This document shows, in pieces, positions 18,097-26,758 of a DNA stretch of 64,000 nucleotides. Origin of the DNA: CAWCDJ01 sp963794265 (GTDB taxonomy: Bacteria; Acidobacteriota; Terriglobia; Bryobacterales; Bryobacteraceae); assembly GCA_963794265.1 (NCBI GenBank), contig CAWCDJ010000003.1, positions 248,001 through 312,000 on the forward strand, read 5' to 3'. The notes under the pieces are model-generated. The model saw only the letters and a program-made list of their open reading frames with translations. It did no database searches and was not told the origin of the DNA. The stretch's first letter is position 1; each line of letters opens with the position of its first letter. Made by a program: the position numbers and the translations under genes.

Positions 18097-20024
18097 GCGA
18101 AATCCTTTCTTTTCGACTTCAAACCGCTAATCTCATCGGGTAGCCGGGGTCGCTGCTGCTGCTGGTCTTTCTGCCCCCCTGAGGAATCGCGGCTCCCCTG
18201 GCCCGAATCCCCGTTGCCGCTCTCGGCGGAATGGTGCATGTCGCGCCCCGCATCAGCGGCCGTGGTGCCTGCCTCATGGGGCAGAGCCTCGGTCCGGAAG
18301 CCTGCCTGCTCGAGACGAGACGAAAGAGCAGGCAGATTCTCCCTGAGGTCGGCGGCCAGGCCGGCATCCGGGGTGCGCACCGCGACCCGCACCTCCCCGG
18401 CGCGCTCGGAAAGCCGCACCTCGACGCGCTGATCGGGTCCGTGAACTTCGAAGCGGATGTCCTTCACGGCGGCCGTCCTGGCTTCGGCCGCCTGGGGCGG
18501 TTGCGGCGGGGCAGCCGGGGCAGCCGGATCGGCGCGAGCGGGGGTGGCCCGAGGGTCGGGTGCAGCATTGGCGCCGGCGGCCGCCGGCACCGGCTGGGAC
18601 GTCCCCGGCTGGGTGGAAACTTCGGTCCGGGCCTGCGGCTGTCCCGCCCCCGGATCCGCGGCGTGGCTCTCGGACTTCGGCTGCGGCTCGGCGCTCTTCC
18701 CGGGCTGAGCCTCGGGCGCGGGCGAGGCATCGGGGGGCGGAACTGCCGCCGATGGTCTCTCGGCAGCCGCGGCCGGGGCGGGCGTCTTCGAAGCCGGCGG
18801 CGGCTGAAATGTTTTGACCTGCTCCGGCTGTCCGCCCGGGTCGAGAGGCACCAGCCGGGCGCGAAATGCCAGCTCCGGTTGGGCCGATGCAGCCGCCGCG
18901 AGGCGGTTGTTCCCGGCGCTCGTAAACGGCTCCGCCGCGGCGGTGGCCGCGTGCTCCGGTTTCGGCGCGCGCTCCTCCGGTGTTTCGGTGCGCGGCAGCG
19001 CCACTGGCTGCACCGCAGACATCACCGGCGCAGGCAGGATGGACGTCGCGTCACCTGCGGTTTTGTGCGAGGATGGCTTCCCTTTGGAGGCCGCCGCCAA
19101 ATCGCCCTGCCCGGCTCCGGAAGATGCGGAATCCGCCTGCGAAGCCGAAGCATCCTTCGGCTGCGCCTGTTCCGGTGCAAGAGAGGGCGCGCTGGCCTGC
19201 GTTTGCGCCGCTTGCGGCGTCGCGCCCGGCACCTCCGGGACGGGTTCTTTCGCAGTTCGTTCCGCAGCCTCCTTCCGGGCGGACGCGCCCGGAGACGGTG
19301 GGGCGTGCGGCGCTTGCAGAAGCGGCCCGGAGGAAGCGGCCGAATCGAACGAGGGAGCCGTGTCGGCAGGCGCAGGTGAATCCCGCGGCGGTTCTGTATC
19401 CGCCGATCTCGCTTCTCGCGTGATCCGGGCGGACACAATGGCCGCGGAAGCATTCTGCGAAGTCGAGCGGGGCAGGACCTCCGCAACTTTCTTCTCCGGT
19501 TCATCCTGAGCGTCGTCTTCGACCGCCGCCGAAGCTGCCTGAGAGACCGCGTCTTCGCGGGGGAGCTCCAGCTTTGGGGAAGGCACTTCCCGTGCCCCTG
19601 TCTCCCCATCCCGCTTCCCGCCTTCCGCGTCCGGTACCGTCCCGCTGTGCACCGCAAGCGAAGGCACCGCCGGAAACGCATCTTCCGTACTCTGCCTGGT
19701 GGACGTCAGCGGAACTTGTGCCAGCCACAGGGCGTGCGTTCCCGAACCCGGCGCGGCCTCACCCTTCTGGTCCTTGTCCGACTTTTCCGAACCCGCTCCG
19801 CCCTTCCCGGAACCAGCCTTGGACTTTCCGCGGAAGGGGGCGCCCGTCGAAGCGGAGGATCCGTCGGAGTCGTCGTCCTGCACCAGGTCTTCGAAAACTG
19901 CCGTAAAGCCCGTGCTCTTTTCGCTGCTCCCGGGCTGTGCCTGCGAATCCTGGGTGCGTCCGGCTGGCTGGCGGCCGGCAGCGCGCGGCGGCGCGGACGT
20001 GGATGCGTCGAAAACCGATGCCAT
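18072..20024 (-). CDS. fliK: FliK-like flagellar hook-length control protein
   Basis: A protein of about 650 residues, from the ATG at 20024 (an in-frame GTG at 20042 is an alternative). Most of it is Pro/Ala/Ser/Glu-rich and probably disordered. The only conserved part is a Flg_hook domain near the C-terminus (about residues 555-625: DIRFEVHGPDQRVEVRLSER … VRTPDAGLAADLRENL … LSSRLEQAGF). FliK is exported, measures the hook and triggers FlhB switching, and a long flexible ruler is expected. It is the first gene of the minus flagellar unit. FliK rulers are usually shorter (about 400 residues), so this one is long. Confidence 0.85.
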   Translation of the reverse strand: MASVFDASTSAPPRAAGRQPAGRTQDSQAQPGSSEKSTGFTAVFEDLVQDDDSDGSSASTGAPFRGKSKAGSGKGGAGSEKSDKDQKGEAAPGSGTHALWLAQVPLTSTRQSTEDAFPAVPSLAVHSGTVPDAEGGKRDGETGAREVPSPKLELPREDAVSQAASAAVEDDAQDEPEKKVAEVLPRSTSQNASAAIVSARITREARSADTEPPRDSPAPADTAPSFDSAASSGPLLQAPHAPPSPGASARKEAAERTAKEPVPEVPGATPQAAQTQASAPSLAPEQAQPKDASASQADSASSGAGQGDLAAASKGKPSSHKTAGDATSILPAPVMSAVQPVALPRTETPEERAPKPEHAATAAAEPFTSAGNNRLAAAASAQPELAFRARLVPLDPGGQPEQVKTFQPPPASKTPAPAAAAERPSAAVPPPDASPAPEAQPGKSAEPQPKSESHAADPGAGQPQARTEVSTQPGTSQPVPAAAGANAAPDPRATPARADPAAPAAPPQPPQAAEARTAAVKDIRFEVHGPDQRVEVRLSERAGEVRVAVRTPDAGLAADLRENLPALSSRLEQAGFRTEALPHEAGTTAADAGRDMHHSAESGNGDSGQGSRDSSGGQKDQQQQRPRLPDEISGLKSKRKDFAWFLSTQA

Positions 20025-20264
20025 TGGCGCGGAGGCGGTCACGCTGGATCGTTTTGCAGATCCGAGGCCAATTGGCGGCCGTCACGTTTTCAATCGGTTG
20101 CGGCGGAAAGGCGCGCCGAAAATTTGGCGCCGGAAAGTCCGGCGGCAAAAAGATGCCGCGGGCAAAGAAGCCGCCATCCGCTCTCATCGGCTGGTCGTCG
20201 CGGATTTTGAATCAGTTGCGTCCGCACCGCCGCGTGGTCCCCTGCGTGCTCTCTCCCTTTCGCC
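20025..20264. promoter_or_regulatory. Divergent flagellar intergenic region
   Basis: This gap of about 240 bp separates fliK (leftward) from flgF (rightward) and must hold the promoters of both flagellar units. I looked for sigma-54 (GG-N10-GC) and sigma-28 patterns and found none I would defend. It contains GC-rich partial palindromes (around GGCGCGCC and CCGGCGG) but no coding sequence I can support. Confidence 0.4.
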
Positions 20265-20990
20265 ATGGACCCTATCACCGCCATCGCGGCCAGCGGCATG
20301 CGCTCCCGCATGGAGTCGCTCGAACTGCTCGCCAATAATGTCGCGAACGCGTCCACCGGCGGCTATAAAGCCGACCGCGAATTCTACAGCCTGTATATCG
20401 CCCCGGAGGCACAGGATTCCGACGCCGCTCCGGTCATGCCGGTCATCGAACGTCCCTGGATCGATCTGTCGCAGGGCGTGGTGCACGATACCGGCAACCC
20501 GCTCGACCTGGCGCTCAATGGACCCGGCTTTTTCGCCGTGAACGGCCCAAGCGGTCCTCTTTATACCCGTAACGGCAGCTTCTCGCTGGCCGCCGACGGC
20601 CGCCTCATCGCGCAGGATGGTCATGCCGTCCGCGGCGCTGACGGCCAGCCGCTGGTGCTGCAGAGCAACCGCAATACCGATATTTCGAGCGACGGCACCG
20701 TGAGCCAGGACGGAAATGTAATCGGAAAGCTGGAAATCGCCGATTTCTCCAATATGGCCGGGCTCGTCAAGCAGGGTAACAACTATTTTCGGCTGGCCGA
20801 CCCGGCCCAGAAGCCGGGAGCCGCCACGAGCGCCGTGGCGCAGGGGAAGCTCGAGTCCTCCAATACCGGCACCGCCGAAGCGGCCGTGCGGCTGGTGAGC
20901 GTCATGCGCCAGTTCGAAATGCTGCAAAAGGCCGTCACCATCGGCGCCGACATGAACCGGTACGCCGTGGAGCAAGTCGCCAAGGTATAA
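20265..20990 (+). CDS. flgF: Flagellar proximal rod protein FlgF
   Basis: A 241-residue rod protein. It has the N-terminal rod motif (MRSRMESLELLANNVANAST), the hallmark GFFAVNGPSGPLYTRNGSF core and the C-terminal helix (SVMRQFEMLQKAVTIGADMN). It is the first of two adjacent FlgG-like genes. It is shorter and more divergent than the following FlgG, the usual flgF-flgG arrangement. It heads the plus-strand flagellar unit. Confidence 0.9.
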   Translation: MDPITAIAASGMRSRMESLELLANNVANASTGGYKADREFYSLYIAPEAQDSDAAPVMPVIERPWIDLSQGVVHDTGNPLDLALNGPGFFAVNGPSGPLYTRNGSFSLAADGRLIAQDGHAVRGADGQPLVLQSNRNTDISSDGTVSQDGNVIGKLEIADFSNMAGLVKQGNNYFRLADPAQKPGAATSAVAQGKLESSNTGTAEAAVRLVSVMRQFEMLQKAVTIGADMNRYAVEQVAKV

Positions 20991-21007
20991 GACCCAAAGG
21001 AGAAGGT

Positions 21008-21799
21008 ATGATCAGAGCACTTTTCACCGCCGCCAGCGGAATGACCGCCCAGCAGTTGAACGTCGACAATATCGCGCACAACCTGGCCAACGCCAATACC
21101 GCAGGCTTCAAATCGCGCCGCGCGCAGTTCCAGGACCTGATGTACCAGACGGTGGTGCAGCCCGGAGCGGCTTCCGGCCAGCAGACCCTCGTGCCCACCG
21201 GCCTGCAGCTCGGTCTGGGCACGCGGGCTTCATCGAACGAGATCATCTTCACCCAGGGTGACTTCTCGGAGACAGACAACCCGCTCGATCTGGTCATCCA
21301 GGGCAAGGGATTCTTCCAGGTGCGCAAACCCACCGGGGAGCTGTCCTACACGCGCGCCGGCTCGTTCCACCTGGACCAGAACGGAACCATGGTGACGTCG
21401 GACGGCTTTGCGCTCGAGCCGCAGATCACCATTCCGGCCAGCGCCCAACAGGTCACCATCGCGCAGGATGGCACCGTCAGCTATACGCAGCCCGGACAGA
21501 CGGCCACCCAGCAGGCCGGCCAGATCCAACTGGCCAATTTCCAGAACCCGGCCGGGCTCAACAGCCTGGGCGGCAGTCTCTACGCTCCCACGGATGCCTC
21601 GGGCCAGCCCACGGTCGGGAACCCCGGCGGCCAGGAAGGGTTGGGGACGGTTCTGCAAGGCTACATCGAACAGTCGAACGTTTCGGTGGTCGACGAGTTC
21701 ATCAACCTGATCGTGGCCCAGCGCGGCTATGAAGCCAATTCCAAGGTTGTGCAAGCCGCCGACCAGATGTATCAGCAGGTCAATAATCTGTCACGATGA
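21008..21799 (+). CDS. flgG: Flagellar distal rod protein FlgG
   Basis: A 263-residue distal rod protein. It has MTAQQLNVDNIAHNLANANT at the N-terminus, the FlgG-typical LVIQGKGFFQVRKPTGELSY core and the C-terminal SNVSVVDEFINLIVAQRGYE motif. Length and sequence match FlgG closely. An AAGGAG site lies before the ATG at 21008, and its stop overlaps flgA by 4 nt (ATGA). Confidence 0.95.
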   Translation: MIRALFTAASGMTAQQLNVDNIAHNLANANTAGFKSRRAQFQDLMYQTVVQPGAASGQQTLVPTGLQLGLGTRASSNEIIFTQGDFSETDNPLDLVIQGKGFFQVRKPTGELSYTRAGSFHLDQNGTMVTSDGFALEPQITIPASAQQVTIAQDGTVSYTQPGQTATQQAGQIQLANFQNPAGLNSLGGSLYAPTDASGQPTVGNPGGQEGLGTVLQGYIEQSNVSVVDEFINLIVAQRGYEANSKVVQAADQMYQQVNNLSR

Positions 21800-22656
21800 C
21801 CCCGCTTGCCCTACTGGCGTTGGCCGGCTGCCTGGCTGTGGATCCGGCTTCCGACCGCATCCTCGCCCGCGACTTCGCGGCATCCTGGCCGGCCCTGGCC
21901 TCGCTGCCACCCGGGACGGAAATCGCTCTGGCGCCTGCCCCCGGCGTAATAAGGATCTTCAGCCCGGCGGACCTCCGCCAGTTGGGAACCCGGTTTCACG
22001 TATCCCCTGTTCCGCGCGGCAGCATCTGTTTCGAAAGGCAACTCGCTCCGCTAGACCCGGCGGCGCTTCTGCCCGCCTTGCGACGCGAGTTGCCCGGCGC
22101 GCGGATCGAAATCGTGGATTACAGCCGCGCGCCGGCCCCCCAGGGCGTCATCGAGTTTCCCCGCTCCGGCCTCAACCCCGCGCCCGGCGGCGGCTTCTGG
22201 AATGGCGCGGTGCGGTACGCCGGAAACCGGCGCTTCCTGATCTGGGCGCGGGTGAAACTGGAGTCCGCGTCGAAACGGGTGGTGGCGCGGGAGGCCCTGA
22301 AGGCGGGCGATGCTCCCGGCCGCGCGGTTCTGGCCGAGGAAGCCAGTAACGAACTGCCGGCCGCGGGCTTCGCCACATCCATCGAAGAGATAGCCGGGAA
22401 GGTGCTGCGCCGCCCGGTGGCGGCCGGAGCAGCCATACGCCTCGACTGGCTCGAACCGCCCAAGCTGGTGTTGCGCGGAGACACCGTCGAGGTGCGAGTC
22501 GAGCGCGGGGGCGCGCGCCTGAAGCTGGAAGGTCTCGCCGAGGCATCCGGCGCGGCCGGAGACACGATTCCGGTACTGAACCCGGCGTCGCACCACACCT
22601 TCCGGGCTCGCATCACCGGCCGGGGCCTGGTCTCCATCGAGGAAGGAAAATCATGA
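21796..22656 (+). CDS. flgA: P-ring assembly chaperone FlgA
   Basis: A 286-residue secreted protein with a short N-terminal signal sequence. The C-terminal part is a FlgA/SAF domain (VVAREALKAGDA … GKVLRRPVAAGAAIRLDWLEPPKLVLRGDTV … GLAEASGAAGDTIPVLN). FlgA helps FlgI form the P ring in the periplasm. It is translationally coupled to flgG and flgH by ATGA overlaps. It is longer than E. coli FlgA (about 219 residues) because of an N-terminal extension of unclear role. Confidence 0.88.
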   Translation: MTPLALLALAGCLAVDPASDRILARDFAASWPALASLPPGTEIALAPAPGVIRIFSPADLRQLGTRFHVSPVPRGSICFERQLAPLDPAALLPALRRELPGARIEIVDYSRAPAPQGVIEFPRSGLNPAPGGGFWNGAVRYAGNRRFLIWARVKLESASKRVVAREALKAGDAPGRAVLAEEASNELPAAGFATSIEEIAGKVLRRPVAAGAAIRLDWLEPPKLVLRGDTVEVRVERGGARLKLEGLAEASGAAGDTIPVLNPASHHTFRARITGRGLVSIEEGKS

Positions 22657-23339
22657 AGCGCCTGATCTGCTGCCTGTTGCTGGCCGCCGTTGCGCTTGCC
22701 GCGCGCAAGAAGCCGGCGCCCAAGACATTATCTCCGCTGGACACTTACGTTTCGGAGGCCGAGGCCCACGGCACGGGTGCCTCGGCTAACACTCCGGGCT
22801 CGATCTGGAACCCATCTTCGCGCCTGGCCGACGCCGCGCGCGACATGCGCGCCAGCCAGGTGGACGACCTGCTGACCATACGGGTGGCGGAACAAGCTTC
22901 GGCCGTGACCACCGGAACCACCAAGACCCAGCGCAGTTCGAGCAGCAAGAACTCCGTGGCCGCACTGGCCGGCATCACGAAAGCCACAGGTCCGCTCGCC
23001 AACCTCGCCAACATCAGCGGCGACACCCAACTGGACGGGCAGGGGACCACCAGCCGGGTGACCACCCTCAGCACGACGCTGACCGCGCACGTCGTGCACG
23101 TGCTGCAAAACGGCGCCCTGGTGGTGGAAGCCTCGAAGGACATCCAGATCAATTCCGAGCGCCAGACGATTTCGGTGCGCGGAGTGGTGCGGCCCGCCGA
23201 CATCGACGCCACCAACAGCATCATCTCCGACCGACTGGGCGATCTCGAAGTGCGGGTCAACGGCAAGGGAGTGGTGGGAGACGCCATCAAGCGCCCGTTC
23301 ATTCTTTACCGCCTGCTGCTCGGGCTGATGCCATTCTGA
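22653..23339 (+). CDS. flgH: Flagellar L-ring protein FlgH
   Basis: A 228-residue outer-membrane L-ring subunit. It has a signal peptide, then GSIWNPSSRLADAARDMRA and the FlgH core QVDDLLTIRVAEQASAV … LVVEASKDIQINSERQTI … RPADIDATNSIIS. Oddly, the usual lipobox (LxGC) is missing. The only cysteines near the N-terminus are C6 and C7, too early for lipid modification, and the signal ends at AALA-type residues followed by RKK. The protein may therefore not be a lipoprotein. GAAGGA precedes the ATG. Confidence 0.92.
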   Translation: MKRLICCLLLAAVALAARKKPAPKTLSPLDTYVSEAEAHGTGASANTPGSIWNPSSRLADAARDMRASQVDDLLTIRVAEQASAVTTGTTKTQRSSSSKNSVAALAGITKATGPLANLANISGDTQLDGQGTTSRVTTLSTTLTAHVVHVLQNGALVVEASKDIQINSERQTISVRGVVRPADIDATNSIISDRLGDLEVRVNGKGVVGDAIKRPFILYRLLLGLMPF

Positions 23340-23340
23340 T

Positions 23341-24441
23341 ATGAAACGCTTTCTCGCACTTTTCCTGGTGGCTCTCGCCGGCGCGCCGGCGGTTCCGGCG
23401 GCACGCCTCAAAGACCTGGTTTCGATCGAGGGCGTGCGCGAGAACCAGCTCATCGGCTACGGCCTGGTGGTCGGCCTGGCGGGCACGGGCGACCGGCGCC
23501 AGACCATGTTCTCGGCGCAGAGCCTCACCAACCTGCTCCTGCGCATGGGGGTGTCGATCTCCCCCACGCTCATCCAGGTGGCCAACACCGCCGCCGTGAT
23601 GGTCACCGCGACCTTGCCGGCCTTCGCGCAGCCCGGCTCCCGCATCGATTCAACGGTCGCCGCCATCGGCGACTGCTCGAACCTGCAAGGCGGAATCCTG
23701 GTGCTCACTTCACTGCGCGGCGCCGATGGCCAGGTTTATGCCGTCGCCCAGGGCCCGGTCGTCACCGGCGGGTTTTCGAGCGGCCGGGGCGGCTCCTCGC
23801 AGACAGTGAACCACCCCACCGTTGGCCGCGCGCCGAATAGCGCGATCGTGGAACGGCCCGCTCCCTCGGTCGAGCCCCACGGAGTCGTCCGGCTGCAGTT
23901 GCACCAGGCCGATTTCACGACTTCGACCCGCATCGTGGAGGCCGTGAACAAGAAGGTTGCGGGGACCTCGCCCGTCGCGGCCGCGGAAAACGCCGGGCTG
24001 GTGCGGGTCTCGATTCCGCCCGCGTTCAGCTCGAACACCGCCGGTTTCATTGCCGAGCTCGAGGCGCTCACGGTGGAACCCGATAACCCGGCCCGCGTGG
24101 TGATCAACGAGCGCACCGGGACCATCGTGATGGGCAAGGACGTGCGCATCGCTCCGGTGGCCATTCTGCACGGCAACCTGAGCGTGGAGATCCAGACCAC
24201 GTATTCGGTTTCGCAGCCCGGCATAATGGCCCCGGCGGGCGCGGCCACCGAGGTGATCCCGCAGACGACGGTTGCCGCGAAGGAAGAAAAGTCGCGCAAC
24301 GTGGTGCTCAAGCAGGGCGCCACGGTGGAAGACCTGGTGCGGGCCATGGCCGCCATCGGATCCACCCCGCGGGACGTGATCGCCATTCTCCAGAACCTTC
24401 GCAGCGCCGGAGCGCTCGAAGCCGATATCGAGGTGATCTGA
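23341..24441 (+). CDS. flgI: Flagellar P-ring protein FlgI
   Basis: A 366-residue periplasmic P-ring subunit. It has a signal peptide (FLALFLVALAGAPAVPA) and the conserved RLKDLVSIEGVRENQLIGYG, GLAGTGD, NVAAVMVTATLP-type (here NTAAVMVTATLPAFAQPGSR) and VVINERTGTIVMGKDVRI blocks. Length and order are typical. It starts 1 nt after the flgH stop and is followed by flgJ after 2 nt. Confidence 0.96.
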   Translation: MKRFLALFLVALAGAPAVPAARLKDLVSIEGVRENQLIGYGLVVGLAGTGDRRQTMFSAQSLTNLLLRMGVSISPTLIQVANTAAVMVTATLPAFAQPGSRIDSTVAAIGDCSNLQGGILVLTSLRGADGQVYAVAQGPVVTGGFSSGRGGSSQTVNHPTVGRAPNSAIVERPAPSVEPHGVVRLQLHQADFTTSTRIVEAVNKKVAGTSPVAAAENAGLVRVSIPPAFSSNTAGFIAELEALTVEPDNPARVVINERTGTIVMGKDVRIAPVAILHGNLSVEIQTTYSVSQPGIMAPAGAATEVIPQTTVAAKEEKSRNVVLKQGATVEDLVRAMAAIGSTPRDVIAILQNLRSAGALEADIEVI

Positions 24442-24443
24442 AC

Positions 24444-24752
24444 ATGACGGATCTCAACATCTCTCCGGCGCTGCTATCCACGCCCGCCGCGACGGCCAGA
24501 CCGAGCAAGATCAAGGACGCAGCGGAGCAGTTCGAATCGTTGCTGATCGGACAGATCCTGCGTTCCGCCCGCGAAGGCGGCGGCGGCTGGCTGGGTGAAG
24601 AGGACTCCTCCTCCGACTGCGCCACCGAGTTCGCCGAGCAGCAACTCGCCACCGTCATCGCCAAGCAGGGCGGCTTCGGCCTGGGAGCGATCATCGGCAA
24701 GGGGCTGGAATCCGAGTCGAAGGCCGCTTCACGTGCGTCGCCCGGTCTGTAG
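24444..24752 (+). CDS. flgJ: FlgJ-type rod-binding protein (N-terminal domain only)
   Basis: A 102-residue protein equal to the rod-binding domain of FlgJ (KIKDAAEQFESLLIGQILRS … DCATEFAEQQLATVIAKQGGFGLG). The peptidoglycan-hydrolase domain of enterobacterial FlgJ is absent, as in many phyla. It caps the growing rod. Its 3' end overlaps the convergent ABC exporter gene by 24 nt. Last gene of the plus flagellar unit. Confidence 0.9.
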   Translation: MTDLNISPALLSTPAATARPSKIKDAAEQFESLLIGQILRSAREGGGGWLGEEDSSSDCATEFAEQQLATVIAKQGGFGLGAIIGKGLESESKAASRASPGL

Positions 24753-26582
24753 CTCCAGGGGAGCGCCGGAGCCGCGGATCTCCTGGTCCTTATACTGCAA
24801 CTGGTACAGCTTCCAGTAGATGCCCTTCTCCGCCAGCAGTTGCTGATGGGTGCCGGATTCCCGCAGGCGCCCCTTGTGCATGACCAGAATCCGGTCGGCG
24901 CGCTGGATGGTCGAGAGCCGATGCGCGATGACGATCGAGGTCCGGCCCTCCACCATACGCGCCAGCGCCTCGCGCACCCTGAGTTCGGTCTCCGTATCCA
25001 CGCTCGACGTGGCCTCGTCCAGAATCAGGTACCGCGGGTTATGCGCCAGCGCCCGCGCGAAGCTGATCAGTTGCTTCTGGCCGGTCGAAAGACCGCTGCC
25101 CCGCTCGCGGATCGGGTGCCGGAACCCCTCCGGCAGCGTGCGGATGAAATCCAGCAGGTTCACCTGTTCGGCGGCCGCTTCCACTTCCTCCGGAAGAATC
25201 GCATCGGTTCCCAGCCGGATGTTGTCCTCCAGCGTGCCGGTGAACAGGTAGGGATCCTGGAGCACGACTCCGAACTGCCGCCTCAGGGCGAGCGGGTCGA
25301 ACAGCCGGAGATCCACGCCGCCGATGCGGATATTTCCCTTCTGCACGTCGTAGAATCGCAGCAGCAGGCTGATCAGCGTGGTCTTGCCGGCGCCTGTATG
25401 TCCGACCACCGCGATGGTTTCTCCAGGCCGGATCCGGAAGCTCACGTCCCGCAGCACCCAGTCGTCGTCTTGATAGGCGAACCAGACGTGGTCGAACTCG
25501 ATCTCCGCAATCGCCCGCGGCGCGGCTTCCGGCGATTCCGGCGCGAGCACCGTGGCCGGGGTATCGAGCAGCTTGAAGATCCGCTCCGACGACGCCATCG
25601 CGGATTGCAGGATGTTGTACTTTTCGCTCAGGTCCTGGATCGGCCGGAAAAACCGCAAGCCGTATTGCAGGAACGCCACAATCACGCCCAGGGTGAGCGC
25701 CCCCGACTCCACCCGGAAGCCGCCCAGCGTCAGCAGCGCCGCCAGCGCCAACATCGAGATGAACTCCACCACCGGGTAGAACCAGCCGTAAGACCAGATC
25801 GCGTCTTTGTACGCGTTCATATGGTCGCGGTTCACCCCCTCGAATTCCATGCCGCTACGCCGCTCCCGGTTGAACAACTGCAGCACCACGATGCCAGTGA
25901 TATGCTCCTGGAGGTATGCGTTGATCTTGGCGATCGCCACGCGGATCCGCCGGTAGCTCTGCGTCACCGTGCGGCGGAACAGCGCCGTCACCAGGATCAC
26001 GAACGGCATCGCCGCCAGCATGATCAGAGTCAGCGCCGGACTCATCCGGAACATAACCGCAAGAATCAGCGAGAGCACCAGTACATCGCCCAGAATCGTC
26101 ACCAGCCCCGACGCGAACAGGTCGTTCAGCACGTCGACGTCGGTCGTCACACGGGTGACCAGCCGGCCTACCGGATTCCGGTCGTAGAATGCCAGGTCGA
26201 GCCGCTGCAGATGCTCCATCAACTGCCGGCGCAGGTCAAACATCGCCAGTTGCCCGGTATACTGCATGAGGTAAGTCTGGGCAAACTCAGTGATGAAGCT
26301 ACCGATCAGCACCGCTAAATAAATCAGCGCGATACGGGCCAATCCGTCCCACGGATTCGCCGGCAGAAACGGGTCGAAAAGCGTGTGGACCGGAGCTTTG
26401 CCGTGCTGCAGGTAGCGGTCTACGGCAGCGCGCGTGAGCAGCGGGCCCAGTACCTGGAAGCCCGACTGCAGCAGAAGAAAGAACAGCGATCCCGCGACCA
26501 GCCTCCGGTACGGTCGCATGTAACCCAGCAGCCGCCGCATCAGGCGGTTGTCATAAGCCTTGCCCAGGACCTCTTCTTCCAC
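24729..26582 (-). CDS. ABC exporter, fused membrane and ATPase domains
   Basis: A 617-residue half-transporter of the MsbA/MdlB type. It has a six-helix membrane domain (about 25-310) and a nucleotide-binding domain (about 350-590). ATPase motifs are complete: Walker A GHTGAGKTT, Q-loop FGVVLQDPYLF, signature LSTGQKQ, Walker B YLILDEATSSVD and H-loop IVIAHRLST. It should act as a homodimer or with a second half-transporter, exporting lipid or drug. No partner gene is adjacent. The substrate cannot be told from sequence. Convergent with flgJ (24-nt overlap) and divergent from the kinase gene. Confidence 0.93.
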   Translation of the reverse strand: MEEEVLGKAYDNRLMRRLLGYMRPYRRLVAGSLFFLLLQSGFQVLGPLLTRAAVDRYLQHGKAPVHTLFDPFLPANPWDGLARIALIYLAVLIGSFITEFAQTYLMQYTGQLAMFDLRRQLMEHLQRLDLAFYDRNPVGRLVTRVTTDVDVLNDLFASGLVTILGDVLVLSLILAVMFRMSPALTLIMLAAMPFVILVTALFRRTVTQSYRRIRVAIAKINAYLQEHITGIVVLQLFNRERRSGMEFEGVNRDHMNAYKDAIWSYGWFYPVVEFISMLALAALLTLGGFRVESGALTLGVIVAFLQYGLRFFRPIQDLSEKYNILQSAMASSERIFKLLDTPATVLAPESPEAAPRAIAEIEFDHVWFAYQDDDWVLRDVSFRIRPGETIAVVGHTGAGKTTLISLLLRFYDVQKGNIRIGGVDLRLFDPLALRRQFGVVLQDPYLFTGTLEDNIRLGTDAILPEEVEAAAEQVNLLDFIRTLPEGFRHPIRERGSGLSTGQKQLISFARALAHNPRYLILDEATSSVDTETELRVREALARMVEGRTSIVIAHRLSTIQRADRILVMHKGRLRESGTHQQLLAEKGIYWKLYQLQYKDQEIRGSGAPLELQTGRRT

Positions 26583-26758
26583 TTTTTCCAGTCTAGCCCG
26601 AAGCCCCGGGCTTCCGCCCGCCCGCGCGTTTCTATTTACATTTCATTCACTTACGGGGATATTTTGGGAGCCGGCTGGCTCCAGTCTGTTGAATTTCGTA
26701 CAATTGACCGCCGCCGGGGAGTCCACGATCAGGTGCATTCCAGTACCGTAAGAGGTGT
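26583..26758. promoter_or_regulatory. Divergent promoter region, ABC exporter / hybrid kinase
   Basis: A 176-bp gap between two divergent genes. A TACAAT hexamer at 26699-26704 could be a -10 element for the kinase, without a good -35. A GAAGCCC-c-GGGCTTC inverted repeat sits at 26600-26614, near the exporter start. Assignment is tentative. Confidence 0.35.

Noticed and set aside
20025..20264. Sigma-54 or sigma-28 promoter in the divergent flagellar gap
   Set aside because: The closest match (TGGATCGTTTTGCA) has 8 rather than 10 bases between GG and GC, and no sigma-28 box pair is convincing.
24840..26318. Long plus-strand open frame opposite the ABC exporter
   Set aside because: It mirrors the exporter codons (GC-rich third positions) and reads as His/Arg/Gln-rich sequence without domains.
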